From Bemisia tabaci (Eukaryota; Arthropoda; Insecta; Hemiptera; Aleyrodidae), in NCBI RefSeq assembly GCF_918797505.1, contig NC_092798.1:13281501-13345500 (forward strand): a DNA stretch of 64,000 nt, given 5' to 3'. Below the pieces are notes generated by a model that had not been told where the DNA came from, ran no database searches, and saw only the letters and a program-made list of their open reading frames with translations. A program made the translations under genes and the position numbers. This document shows, in pieces, positions 1 through 15,000 of the stretch (position 1 is its first letter; each line of letters begins with the position of its first letter).

Positions 1-225
1 TTGGTTTTTTTCCTTCATAATTTTAAAGCTGAGTTATTTGAAGGAAAATCAGAACCTGTCGACACACTGGAGCTCTTCGTGAGATTGAATGGCTCCCAAC
101 AATCAATTAATTCCAGAAATAGAATCTTCAAACTTTTATCATTTTTCCTTCTGTTAAAATTTTAAATAAAAAAGAGAGTTATGATATGATGAATAGACAG
201 GTTAATCAAATAAAAAAGGACTTAC
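1..225 (-). other. TRPM intron, partial
   Basis: AT-rich intron sequence downstream of the pre-S1 exon donor. I see no exon or repeat in it. Confidence 0.8.
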
Positions 226-447
226 AGCATTAGCCCAAAATTTGGTAATTGGAGCCGTGTAGAATTCATATAATTTCCTTTTGAGCTTCAGCGGTCTATT
301 CTGTTTGATATCAAAAGTGTACTCAGTTGGCATTGGTATAAACTGGCTTCCACTTTCTGAGCCGGAACTCCCCATGTTTTCGGTCAACACTTTCCCATTT
401 TCCGTAACAACCGTGTCACGCATACAGGTTTCTTGTGAAATCAGGGC
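226..447 (-). CDS. Trpm: TRPM exon: pre-S1 segment
   Basis: Acceptor gtatttttcag and donor gtaagt. Only phase 0 is open. It reads [20 protein letters not shown], a Ser/Gly-rich linker, and then [20 protein letters not shown] followed by WANA. This last block leads directly into transmembrane helix S1, which must be encoded left of the window. Confidence 0.95.
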
Positions 448-3400
448 CTGAAAAATACGAGCAGACTAACTTGCTGTTAATAACAGGCTCATAAAAACGA
501 AATTCAACCACAAAAATTGATCTTCATTGATAATACAGTCATAAATCGATGATTTAAGTGCAAAACCACTTAAGTTGACTGCGGTATTTCAAAATTTTCG
601 CTTCTATTTTATTTTTTCAAGGAGGCACAAGCCAACTTTGTAGATTGAAATTTTTACAGATTATTCTGTGGACGGAGAAGAATTATCAGAGAACTTTTCG
701 AGAAAATATGTTGACTAGTTTTGTGGATGATATAACTGTATTGATGAAGGGGCAAAAGTATCTCAGTTTACGGTGTTGCATGTTGCAGACTTCTTTTCAT
801 ATTTAATTTTCTGCATGGAAAACTATTAAACACAATTTTTTGAAAACTTCAGTGATTTTCCTTATCTATGTAAAAAAAAATTTCTGTGAAAACCAGCCAT
901 GATTTTGGTTTGGTCTCCAGTTAATAAATAAAATCGGAGTAAAGATTTTAAAACACCGCAACTGAAATATGCATTTCTGAAGTTTCAAATACAATGATAA
1001 CGCTCACTAAAGTTACTGATTATGGATGGGTGATTGTATGTTTTCACCTTCACTTTTTCAACTACATACTCTCAGACATAAAAGTTATGGGCAATGGCTA
1101 AAAATCCGCAATACTGCTTAAATTAACAGCAGACTCAGGGGTTTACATTGCTTACTCTGCTGGCTGACTTGTTGAAGCTTTAGTTAGCACAAAAAGACAT
1201 CGCAAATCCACATATTACATGGTGCAGGTAGGGCTATGTCTTCTTTTATCTTGCTGACATAGAAAAAAATAGTTTTAACTATCAGCCTGCAGGTGAGCAT
1301 TGAGATTTCATGATCTTTTGAAGTCTAATCAAACAACGTTTAAATTCAAGACATGCAATGTAGAAGAATATTAATAAAAGATATTAAGAGAAGGCTAAAA
1401 TAACTCAACAAAGCTTAGACAATGATATGAAATAGAAAATATTTTTCACAAAATATTACAATCATAGTGAACGTCGATGGTGACAAGTTCTTTCAATGGA
1501 TAAAAAACCAAAAAAGACAATTGAATCAGTCAGTTACAAAAGGGCTCAAGCGCGAAAAATGAGAATTCGAGAAAAATGGTAATATCCGTTTTAATTGACC
1601 CCTTATAAATCTCAAGCTCTAAAATATTTAAGTGATGAATTAATTAATCATATTATTAATTAATCTACAATTTAAAATGGGTTGATTCATACAGTTTCTA
1701 CTGTTTTTTTTTCGCATTTTTATAACTGGTGCTTAAGTTCTTTTGTAACTGACCGATTCATTTAAGATATTACAATACAAACAACAGAAACTGATCAAAA
1801 ATTTCAAATTTTATAGGACTCTAATGGTGTGTTATTAAGCAGCAGCAATCCTGACAACAACATTTATTAATTCTTGTGTGGTGATTGTAATCAACAGAGA
1901 GACACAGTAATAGGAACATGGGTCAGTACCGATGTGTCAATTGTCAAGAACTTTTCCATCAATACTAAAGGTCATGATCAAAATTGAAAATTTCTTTTAG
2001 GAAAACTTCAAGATCACAACTGAAAAATTTGAAAATATATAATTGCCACCTTTTCGAATTTTGTTTGAAATATATTTGACAATTACATTTAATATCAGCT
2101 TGCCAGAAAAAAAAAACATTCTTGATTGATGGTTTTGCTTGTAGCATGAGTTACTCAAGCTTATTAGCAAAAGCGTTAGAGCAAATAATTTTTTATAAGT
2201 CAAATGATTCACCTAAAATTGTCATAACATTGTACATAGAGAGAAAAAATTAGGAATGAATACGACAAAGTCTACAGTTGTAAAAAGTTTGAATTAACTG
2301 AAAATAAGTAACGAAAAGAGGCAATAACGATACAACAAAAACCCAGCTAGGACGACAACAGAAACTAGACAAAATAAAAAAAATTAAGGAGAAAAAAAAC
2401 AAAAAAAACAAGAGGCTACTAGACGTCACAAAACGGAAGTGAATTCCAAATACCTTGACGTTAAAAGTCTGACTGGATGATTTGCTCCGAACACTTAATC
2501 TGTTCGTTTTCTAGGAAACAATAAACAAACATCACAAATTTTCGAAATTTCTGATTAATTCAGAGAAACACTCAAGAGACACAACCAAACTACAATTAAA
2601 TAAAGCCTAACTGAACATATAAAACTTTTAAGAAACAGCTTACAAAATCAAGATGCGGGTCATCTTGAAAATTTGGTCACCATTATGAATTAAATTATTG
2701 GTATCAGCTATAGTAATAGAAGAGGAAAACTGAAGACCCATCAACTTGATGATACCTATGTAACTTTCTAATGAATTTCAGCTCCATCAAAAGCGTTTGG
2801 TTTAGACTTTACAGATACAATAAATTATCGAATTAGAACTACTTTCAGAAAGTGACATAAAAAACACTCATCATATGTCTTGGCAAAAATCAACAGATGC
2901 TCACTCTCTTCCCTAAAAAATTGCTTCATAAAATCTTTCACTCTGTCCTCATAAAGATCTTTCTCTTCCTATAATCAAAAATTTAAGAACACTAATTTAG
3001 AAGAGATAAATTTTTGCGCTCAGAATGTGTTTTGTAAAATGGCAGAAAACTTATGGGATAGATACCTCTATGTCAGCTTCCGTATTTCGATGTTGACCAT
3101 TATGTTCTCCTGTGTCAAATTTTTCATTCTCTTCCTCCAGTCCATACAAATGTTCTTCTTCAGTTTGCGGCATCAACTGGAGCTCCTCTTTTGATTTGAA
3201 TTCCAGCCGAGTGATGTAAATTGGAAAGAAGAGACCCAAAATGATCTGGACAACAACAGAAAGGGCAGAATAAAGACTTTCAGCTAAAGCTTTTTGACAG
3301 ACATCAGTTAGAATGCCAGTAAAATAATCCTTGGAGTCCCTTGAAGATCTAATTTAGCAGAAAATTTATTTGTCAAAGTAATGTGAATAATGATGAAATC

Positions 3401-6400
3401 ATTATATTGGTGGACAGCTCCTTAAAACTTCGCAACAATAAAAATATACATGTTGCGACTCATTCTAGCTAACAGCATATGTGAATTTTTTTGATACATG
3501 ATCATTTCATTTAAATTATTTGCCTAAGAGGTGATCACCTCCTTTGAACATGAATTTCTTTCAACTGATTATCTGCACGGGGTGTGAATAAAACAATCCT
3601 GTTTTCCCACTATGTGAACATCTATTACATAAAAGATATATTTCAACTGATTCATTAATTCCACTGAGGTGATTTGCTTACTTTCAAATTTGTATTCTTC
3701 CTAGTTCTCAATCCTCCCATCCATAGATCGGCAAGGATAATTTGACTACATGGATGCGCCAGCAACGGCCGATGGTTAGCTGCTACAGCCAGGGATAAGC
3801 ATGTTTGTCCACTCCAGTTCTGTAATTCACACGTCAGCAATTGTTGTGTTTGATCATCATCTTGCCGGTAACTAAAGTCTAAAAGCTCTAGGGCTGAAAA
3901 TTGAACAAAAATTAAGCATGAGCATTACCTTTTTGCAAGGAAAAGTCTATCATAGTTGAATGATGGTTGTGTTTGGAACACTTTCATGGCTTTTAAGTAA
4001 GTAACCCTGATTAAGCATTTAGAGTTGGATGCATTCAAATCAAAACGAACTTCGATCGTACTCCTTTTGATTTCTCCAAAGGGGAATCAGAATTTATCTC
4101 AGGATTTAACATTGAATTCAGAAGAGTGAGTTTTATAATTGTTATTGTGACATGAGCCTTGTAATGCATGTACTCTTACGGATCTCATGCTCTCATACTC
4201 ATTTGAGCTATGAGAGAGAGAGATGTAATTAGAAGCTTTGAGAAAACCTTCTTCGGTAGTAGGAGAAAAATCAAGATAATCACCGATGTCTTCAAAAATT
4301 TTCCCATAGTTCCTGAGTTCATCATAAATTTCAGTTTCTAGATCATCTTCAGCAGCTTCATGCGCCATTGCTTTGTACAATTTACACGCGACAAGCGCTT
4401 TGGCAAGCGCTTCTTCACCGTGCTGCCACATAAGTAGGGCCATTTCTTGCCGTTTTGTTAGGACAGCCCAAATCTGCAAGAGATAAACGGAAACAAAAAT
4501 ATATTAAGCAAGCAGAAGTTCGGATATTAACGCTGTAAATGATGCGATATTTGCCAATAATTTTCTTTGCATCAAATTTAAACAAATGCAGACTAGAAAA
4601 AGCAGAATTAATGAATGAAAAGCCAGAATTAATAGAAGAATAGATTTGAATGTTTCCTACCAGCTATATTTTCTTGTCACATCCTGAGACGTGGACACTA
4701 TCATGTAGGTTAAAATTTGATGGAATTCATACTGGAATAGACTCAATGCATACATTGTGATCAACCAAGAATGGCGTTTAATTTAATTATACTTGCAACT
4801 CAATGTTAAAATTTAAAACTGAATAATAAGGATTTATAAAGCAAGGCTACACGGGGGGGGGAGAAATGACACATATTTATGGTAATTACTTACTAAAAGC
4901 TCATTAAAAGGGTAATCAAACCGAGGCATCTCTTTCGTTGTAGGCAGTGTTTCCGCTAGAAGACTGAGTGTTAAATTAGTGTTACCATAATACCGGATAA
5001 AGGAAGAGCTATTGCGATGAAAATGAGGCGATTTTTTCATAACTTTAGTGTAAATTACACGAAATTTTCGGCGGGTATATGATGCTCTGGAAAACACAAC
5101 AATGAAAAGGGATGGTTAGAATTTAACGTGAAAAAAGAGAGCGAACTACTGTCAATGATTTTGTTCCAGACAATTACCTGGCAAAAGATAGTAAAAACAT
5201 TGCCACAATGTTCCTGAAAAAATAACACTGTGAAAACTTATTGCAATGTTTCTACAACCACTTCCACGACATTTTCAGCAACTTCGGCTACCAATTTAGC
5301 AACCACTTGGCAAGAGGAATGTTCATATTTGACACTTTTTAAGGAATTTCTTTGATCATAGTTTTACAGTAAAATTTTATTTCTTTCATGATATTATGCC
5401 AAGATAAGTAAAAGGTGAGGTATTGCTTCAAAATTTCCGGGAGTTGGTGGTATTTGTTACTATGATTATTTTGCCTTTGAATTAAACGAATGCTTTAAGA
5501 GATCTATCTCAAGCAAAGCAGCTTTATGACATGAGATGAGGAATTAATAAAAATTAATGGGTGACGACTCTCTCAACTATGATTACTTATTGAAAATAGA
5601 CAAGCGTCAGAATTTAAATTAAAGTTAAAGGAGTGAAAAAGCAAATCGAATCATACAAGTTATCCATTTTGCAATTAGTGTCAATATATCGATGCTGCAC
5701 TCACAAAAATGCATTCACCGATTAAAGTGCCTCAAAACATGTGATTAGACTTTATATTATGAAGAGAATATTACAGGATGTTTTGGGATGCAATATCCTA
5801 GGAACATTCTTGAGAGTAAGAAGAAAAATTAGACAAATTTTAGAGCAATGATGATGCCCAGTTTTTCTTCATGTGTCGATAAATCTGTGGTGTCACAAAC
5901 CTGAGATAAAGAGTTTCACCAGCGATATGCTGTAAATATTTAAAATAGAATGGTTCCCTACAATTTTTTAACAAACTTTGCATTTAGTTTTTCACAGCAC
6001 CAGTGGAGATTACAAATGAAACAGAGTACATACCTGTATGCACCACCCATTAATTTATTTATCACAAGACCGATATCGTGTAAAGTATAAATGTAGCCCC
6101 GAGGTATATTTGGTCGGACATCTCTAAGAATATAACCTAAAGTATTGGTAGGACCTTGTTTCTGAAAACGAACAAAAAAAAGGCGGCAATAATTATCAGG
6201 TCGTAATAAAAATATTAGGAATTATTCACAAAACAGACAGAACAATTTTTATTGGCCATTTGAACAATGTATTTCAATGTCATTTAGAGTGAAGTATTTT
6301 CATCAGTCATAAGAAAACTGGATGGACCATATTCATAAAGTTTAAAGTTAAAAAGCCATGATCCAAGAGAAAGCTACTAGAAAATATAAAAAAACAAGTA

Positions 6401-9400
6401 CAAAAAAGAAAAAAAAATACTGGACTTTTCATGATAGTTGCAAACTCATTTTTAACGCAAAAAAGAAAGACATTATGAGTCATCGATTTGCTGTTGTTGC
6501 AAGACTAAAACAGTCTTGGTTGCTTATCAGTTGGTCTTGGTCTCGCAATTATAGCAAATCAACAATGTACATTTTCTTCCTTTTTCCCAGTAGAAAATGA
6601 GTTTGTAACTACATATCTCAAGACACCTGGGTTTTAACTTAATTTATTGAATTTGATAACCGATATTTTGCAGCAGCCTTCTCCTAGATCAAGTTGTCAT
6701 TTTACTGTATTTTTGGCTGATTAAGTTGTTCTTCATTAGTTTAGAAGACTATTGAAAGATAGTTTTTGACAAAGGAAAATCTGACGACAAAACTAATGGG
6801 AGCTTTATGGGATTCAAGGCCAAATGTTCGGGTAAGTGCATTTTTATGTGTGTTTAATATACAAATTAACGTTACTCACGGTATTGTACAGTTCTTCTAG
6901 CCTTGGAATTGTCAGGAATTTTTTCATACTGACACCATTTTCTAATAAAAGTTTCACAAAATCAATCCTATCGTGTTCCAATGCTTGCATCATGGCCTCA
7001 TCGAGGGCACCTGGAATAAAATGGATTTTTAAAAAAAAACATTAGAAAAAAGAGCAGATAAATATTGTGGCTGCTAAAATATTTGCGACTTATCTTCTTT
7101 ACAAAAAATTAGTAGGGTTTATACTGCCTTTTCTTGCTATTGCGTGAGTTTATTTCAGAAGTAACTTTGATGACAGCATGTTCGAAATATCCTTCCTCAT
7201 TCAATAATAATTTATAGGGACACTTTTTAAATGTGTAAATTTTTGTGTAGGTATGTGTGGCAAAAGTTATATCTGTCGATAAAAAAATTATGATCTCATT
7301 CATCAGTTTGTAAATAGAACATTAGGATTTTCAGATAGTGCAACTGACTAAAAATTCCAGTTGGACCGACCAAAAACCCTAGAAAAACTGACCTGAGATC
7401 CTAATCAGACTGACTGGAAATTGTGGTCTGACGATTAGAAATCTGAGTCAAACCGACTAAAAATTAAGTCGACTGGCCCAATTGCCTACAACTTTTCGGA
7501 TCATTCATCATTAGTCATCATTTTAATCAGGGTGAAATTAATGTAAGATTTAACTTAATTCACGGCTGAGGAAAATTATTAGGTTTGCGAGGGATAATTC
7601 TTGATTGCTTACCTGTTGGCCATTCTTGTCCATAGACAAAAATTTCTGAGCGCGCAATATCCACTCGATTCCACGTTAAGGCTAAGGAAAGTTGCTCGGA
7701 AGGAGAAAGGTGCTGACTCTTGAACAGAGCAGTTAAAATTGTTTGATCTAGCTCCTGTGTTCCAGCTTCTGTTGAACGCTCACTTATCCTAAATACAGTT
7801 ATCTGAAATGAAAAAGCGTAAATTATTGTCTTGATATGTGGTGCAGTTAAAAAAAAAAATTTAAAACGGGGGAGGAGAGAGTGAAAGAGAGAAAAAAAGA
7901 TAGAAAATGGTTGATGGTAAAACATGAGAATATCTCTATAAGAAATCATGTGTAGGGCAAGGGTGTGCATTTCCTAACCAGCCTTAGAGCCGCGAGCCTA
8001 GAGTGGTTAAAATTTTTTGTATTTTTGCTTGGTTTATACGGTTGTAAAAAGAGAGATTCTTCATTTAACTTATACCTATACAGTTTTTAGAAGGAAAATT
8101 AAATGTATCTGTGACAGATCCTTTGATACGTGGTTTAACCTATCTCTTTCTCTCCTTTTCTTCAGACATTAAACATTTTACCTAGACCGCAAGGTGAAAA
8201 AAATTTATGCTTGTTGTAGCAAGGTTTTTAAGTTACTGTACATACTGTCAAATTGCAAACAAACAGTGACTAAATTTGTTTCTCTGCATCTTTAAAAAGC
8301 TGTAGCTGAAATAAAGTTCCGTATAGGCAACACAGAAAATACATTGGTACTTACCAAATTTTTTTTCCGGGTGCATTCTAAAAGTTCATTGTACAAACAT
8401 TCTGCTTGGTCAGATCCTACTTCAAAAGTTCGTTCAATAGTGTTAATCAGGTACTCTTTCATGCTTTCCAGCACAGTTTGTTCTCCAGTTTCAGAGGCAT
8501 ACCTACAGAAAAAATCAAAGAAATTAAGGATTGATTTGAGTACTTAAAGATAGGACTGAACGCTTTGCTTCTTCACCCAAACTCAAAAGAGAAAATAATG
8601 ACATTACAACGGGAAAAAAGCTAGAATTGTCTCCTGAATAATTCGAATAATAAAATTAATATTTTTCCATTGACAATTTATGACAGATTTTATTCACATT
8701 CATCTACAAACAAATAAATTAATCTCTTAGCTTGTGAATAATTTTGTTTACATTTTAAGTAGTAGGTAGTAGGGAGTCCTCAAGTGGTGTTGACTTTTAC
8801 ATGAAGCAAGTATTTCATCAAATTACTACGAATTTATGGAAGACAGTTGGCCTTTTGAAGGACACTGTATTATCATCGAGACAAAACTCATACTCTGATA
8901 AAATTTTAGAAAGTAAGTAAGGGCCGGGCTGACCAGCCAGACGTCCTCCAGGGGCCAAGGCAACTGTCAAGAACTATGCCATTGTGTGCCCCGAAGTTGG
9001 ACCGTGCTCCTTATTTTCGTACCATTCTACATGGTGAATTCTACACTCTATATTCTCGTAAGGCTCAGCGGCCATCTGAAAGCTAACGGTAGGTCTTATC
9101 AAAGACTGTGGCAGACGCCGCAGAGCACGGATTTTCGGAGCACAGCCACCGAGTTGGACTGTGTTGTTTCAATCTTTACTGATAGATAGCGCTGGAAGTA
9201 GCGCACACTACAAGTGATCACTGATTTTTTCACAACCCAGTCAAACAGCACAGACGGATTACTTACTGAGTGACTATGTCCCTCCCACACCCAGTTACCT
9301 CAAAGGGTCAGGGTATTGAAGTGGCATAGTCATCCACGGCCACGATGACTGATTTTAAAGTGTCCTCAAATATCAGTCACCTCCGAGGATTTAACCCAGG

Positions 9401-12058
9401 ACCTCAATGTTGGCAGCAAACTGCCTTGACCACTACTACATCACTGAGGCTGTGAAATTTTAGTACAAATAGTTACTTGTGCACGAAGGCTAGGAGGTCA
9501 GCCGCTCGACCAGATCCATCGCAAACAACTACAGGGACAGGGGGAGAGTCAGTCACATATTCCAGAACAGCTCGGATTGTGTTTGTACCTCCTTCTATCA
9601 CTAAACAAACGACTGGTGTGCTACAGTGTGTGCCTGAAATCAGAGAATTAAATTGAAAATATAATGATACAGCACATTCAACAGATTAAAAAATTAAAAT
9701 TTGACTGTTGGCACCTTCTGATCTCTCAGAGATCGGAGATCAGAAGGTACCATTTGCCCGATGCTCTGTGGGAGGATAGGTTTTGATGACTATTGGGAGA
9801 CAAAAAATGCCCTGACGCGCTGAATTCGAAATTTAGTTGCATACATACAAAAATAAATTCACAGATTTCGGGAAGGAATTAAATATTTTCACTTAGTTAC
9901 GTCACTTATGCATACCAAGTAAGCGTATCAGTGGGTTGAAAGGGGGGGGGGAGGAAATTCTCGGATAACGTCAAATGACTAAGTATCAAAAAGTGAGTTG
10001 GAACTTTCTTTCCACCATACGGCTCCATGTATTTTTGAAACTTTAAGCCCGGCACCTATTTCTCCAGACCCCTTATATGTAAGGAGGAAAAAAATGAAAA
10101 AGAAAAAACTGTTTATTTAAATTAGAAACCCTTTAATCGTAGCTCATTCTTCCAGATTTATTGGTTGGATACCTAATCTTTCCTTTTTTGTACAATTCCC
10201 TGTGCATACTTTGACTATACAAATAAATTTTACTTCTGCTTAGTTAGCAAGATTTTGCTTCCTTTTATTGTGAATGCAATAAAAAAATAAATTAATAAAT
10301 AAATAAAAATGCAGGTGTAAGGACATTTATCATTTCATTGAAAAATGAAAACTACTGAGCGAGAATTAAACATGGTGTCTTTGATTGTTAAACTAGGTAC
10401 TAAGCCATTCAGAGGCAAATGTTCTCACTTTAAAATTGATTATTTATCTCTGGTGTCTCTCATTATAGAAAAGAAATGTTGTAAGATATAGTAAACCTTG
10501 CTCTTCGCCTCTTCGGGCACTTCCATGTCATCATCTGCGGTACGTTATCGACACCTATCTATCAAAAATCGCTTATGTAGAGTTGGTCAGAATGTGACCC
10601 TAATGTTCCAAGATAAATAAAATTGACCGGTTTAAAACTAGTTGCTGGCACCAAAAACATGGTGAAGATGTGATTGAGGGGATTAAATAGACTGTCATAT
10701 GCATCCCTTCTCTTGATGCTAAAGGCAGGACTGCCAGTAGGTATAATGTACTGAAAACTCCTGGCGCCTGCGGCAAAACTGAAGCGACATTATCTATCCA
10801 TCAAAAATAATTTTATAATATGCATGAAAAAACCAATCACTGTTGGAAAGGGAAAATTGAGTACTCTAAATTAAGTTAGCTATGGGACTGGCACAACAAG
10901 AACTTACATGGATGTAATTTTTGAATTGATATGTATTTTTCCAATTTCCGACGTAAGATAATTTCAGCTCCGTAACGTCCGCCAGTCCCATTATCAACAA
11001 GAAGAAAATAAGCATGTCGATTATTGAGAACAGCGTATTTGGACCTGGAATAAATAAAGGCAGGTGTAAAAATAAATAGTGTAAAGAGATAAAAATTTAA
11101 GAAAGTAGGCATGCTTACAGTACTTATGTACTCTTAGATAGGATTTCTTTCATGGATGAGAAAAGTCAGAGAAAACACATGAATTTTTGGGGTTGATTAT
11201 TTTTCTGACAGTGAGTATTTTATTCGAATAAAGGAGATGTAAAAAACATTTAAAAAAAAACAGTGTTCCAAAAATGTTCTTCAACATTGTGCACATTTTC
11301 CAGGAGGAAATGAGGAAGAACTCAACAAATTACTATCAACGCACTCGTAACCTTTTATCCATTATGAGAATGATTTTGATTGGCCAGAAGTGGAACAAGA
11401 ATAATGTAAACAAACAGCGTTCTCAACTTCAGAAACTACAATCCACAGTGTCCACAGATTTTTGCCTCGCGGGATTTTCCATAAATCTGATAAAAATTGA
11501 CAACTCATTACTCAAAAAAATAAGTAAAAGAATATTGATTTCAATCAAACCAACGAACATTCAAGAGTGGAAAATACTACCACTTCATTGTAAGATAAAT
11601 CATAGTTTTGCTTTTGAACAGTTAGCACAAACTGTAGCCGTTCGAGGCGGTAAAATTGACGGAATTTGAATCGACGGCAACAGGTAATAGTAAGATGATT
11701 TACCTGGGAGAGGAAATGGAATGATAAGGAACGTCCCGGTTGTGTCCGATGAGCTCATGATTATTCTCGACGATTCCCCAAGGTGCAATTCCGATGCTCA
11801 CGATACGCCCACTTCGCTGCGATCTTTCCATGAGTAAGGCATCGCCAACTTGTCTCGTAACACCTGAAAAGTTCGATGGTGAAAAAGGATTATGAAGTCT
11901 TCGTTGAGAGCTGTTAGACTCTGAATATCGGATAATATCGGGAGTAAGTTGGACGGAATATTAAAAAAGTGAGCCCTACTGGCACGCTTAATTTTGAGGA
12001 AAGGGGGGGGGGGGATGCGCTGGAGGCAAATATCCAGGAGAAATTTCTTGAAACGCCC

Positions 12059-12094
<36 letters not shown>

Positions 12095-15000
12095 CCAATT
12101 TTGCCCAGAAAAGGACCAACAAGGACCCGAGGGAGGGAGAGGCCATATTCCTTCCCTCTCTTCCTTAAATTGCACCTCTCTTAGGCTTTTGAAACAGGTT
12201 AAATCCAGAAATTCTTAAACCATAAATAAAAATTATAACTTTTGTCGATAAATTTAAAGACCTAAATTTAAATTGATTAACATAAAAAATGTTGTACTTT
12301 ATCAAAACATTAATTAATCAACAAAGCATAGCTACATATCTTGCAAAATATATTAAAAAAAAATCTTAATCTAATTCTTATACTATAAATAAACCAACAA
12401 ATATTAACTATAGACCTATACCCCATTATTTTTTGGATATTACTGTTGTTTAACCCTATCAAACTACCAAAGATAGCAGAACACATTTCTTCATTCTAAC
12501 CAAGAAACCATCTCAGGAGTCTTCTTATATGAAATTCGAGTTAAATGTACGTAAAAAATTGATGAAAATTTTCATCAAGATTATATTATACTTAGGGGTC
12601 GATCATTTATGTAAATGGTTTTAAAACTCCGAGTAGCAGAGAAAAATACATACATACAATACATGAAACTAGAGATGCAGGTATACGTGTAAGCATATTT
12701 TGAAAATAATTCCAGAACAACCGAAGTTAACATAAAACTAGTAAAAATGATTAGGTACGCCTCTCCTGGCTTCGCATGCGTTGCGTTGCTCACGTAGCCC
12801 TTGAAATACTACTACAAATAAGACAAACGGCACCGAGACCAACACAACATGGAAATAAAGCGAGAGAAAGGACGCGCACTGATAACGGCGCAGAGATACA
12901 ACTATTCGTGCTTGATGGATGTCCGTATCACATCTGCAAAATTGAAGGCGCTATGGCAAGAGGCGTGAGCTCGCAATGCTCTACTCTACGCTGCCAATGA
13001 GGTGCCGCTCGGATTCGGGAGAACAGTTGAAAGAAGAGGCTCGAATACATCTAGTCCAGGCATATTAGATCAAAAATCGGCGATTAGAAAAAAAAAATTT
13101 ATATATAAGGTTTTATGTGCCCAAGTTGTTCATTGGGGTGCCAGGGACTCCCAGCAAAAAGTCCCCAAGAATCCCCTGTACGCTCGACCCCCCGCCCCCC
13201 CCCCCCCCAAAACCCCCAAAAAATCGACCTTTCCTCGGTTTTTCGTAAATATCTCAAAAATAATTGGTTTTAGCGAAAAATGAGTTATCTAGTGAATAAA
13301 AGTTCATAAAATTTCCAATAAAAATGACTTCTATGAATTTTTTTGTAAAACGACTTTGAACCCCTCAAAATGGCCGCCGAAAAAACGGGCATTTACGGAA
13401 ATTTCAGTTTTTCCCCGAAAATGCCCATTTTCTTTGAAACGGCTGCTCTCATGTAAAAGTTAATGGCGGATTCTGAAAGAGCGTTGAATTTCACATCAGA
13501 AATGATTAACATCGATCATTTTAGACTCACAGTAGATTTACGGATCAACTGTATTGACATTGGCTTTTTTATTTTCTTTCAGTTTGGTGTCTAATTATTT
13601 TTTAAGAATGTATTTGTAGACCTATTATCTAAAACTTCTATCGTGTGTACTAACCCTATACAACCAGACGGGGTATGTGTTTGTGGCAAGCCTCAGGTCA
13701 ATTTGACCCGGTTTGGGCATCTAAGGGCTAAGCATTCTGATGTATGTTTCTTCTTAAAAATTTCACACAGAACACGATTTGTGCAACTGAATTACTTAAA
13801 TTAACTCACAACCAATATTTTGAGGTTTCATTCAGCATAATTCGTCGCGAAAAATTCGAGTTTCCCGCTCACATGAAAAACCGGAGTCTCCTTGAATTGG
13901 ATCTTGCACTACAACGTTTTTGGTGAGTCACTTATTTTATCCCCGCCCTATGTTGTTTAACGTTTTAAAAACGTACAAAAGCTGAGCCGCAGCACCGATA
14001 TTGAGGTTGTTATACTTACATTCTGCAAAGACTGTCGCGGTAACGTTAAGAGGGCATGCAATCTGACGTACTCCAGTAGATTATGAGTATTACAGTATTT
14101 AAGAGCGCTCCTTTATTAGTGGTCCCTTTGGACTATGTTTTGCATCCCGGAGCTATAATTTCTGGCTCCGTTAAGAAACAACGTATACACCATTAGTTTC
14201 CCAATGCACTTAAGTGTTTCTACGGATGAGCCAGAAATTGTAGTTCCAAATCGCAAAATGAAGTCAATTTAAGTGAACTGCGATGAGAGAAAATCCTCTG
14301 AATTGATGAATTGAAGACCCACCCGTATTTGTTCCTCCTGTGAAAATCCAGGCTCCTGTTGTTTTGGCTGCTTTCAAGAGTCCCTTCCTCAGAATCTTCT
14401 TGAGTTTGGGCTGAAGCTCGAAATTAGCTTTGCCTCCTTGAACCGTGATCAAGAGCTTCGGTAGTTCCAGAGACCATTCTCGAGTGAAAAGCTGAAGAAT
14501 GAGCTCGGGCCGAGTGTCGTACGCCAAACGAACATACTGTAGGACAAAAAATAAAGGGTAATAAGTTATGACGTCATAAAAAGATAAGTCTTGGAATTAT
14601 TCTGCCGTAACGAGGAAAAACGCCGTATGAGCCTTCAGACATCGCCAACTTTCTTTCGATAAAAACATAATTTACTGGGAAAATTGTGAATATTTGTTTC
14701 CAAAATTTTCACACAATTTTGAACGAAATTTCATCTAAAATATCTCAAAATTTCGAGGGAAAATGTGCATGAATGTTGTCGAAAGTGCATGTTTTACCCA
14801 AGAAAATTTGGCAAATCTCAAATTTTCATACGGTGTTCTTCCTGCACGGCAGTATTCTGCTCCTTTATGATTACAGCTAAAAAACGCCGCACTAAGAAAC
14901 AAGTTTCGTAATCAATACAGCCTAACTTTGGATCACATTGAATGTCTAACTTTTTCAGTGGAAAAAAGGTTCGATGATTTCGACTCAGTTGAGCCGAATT

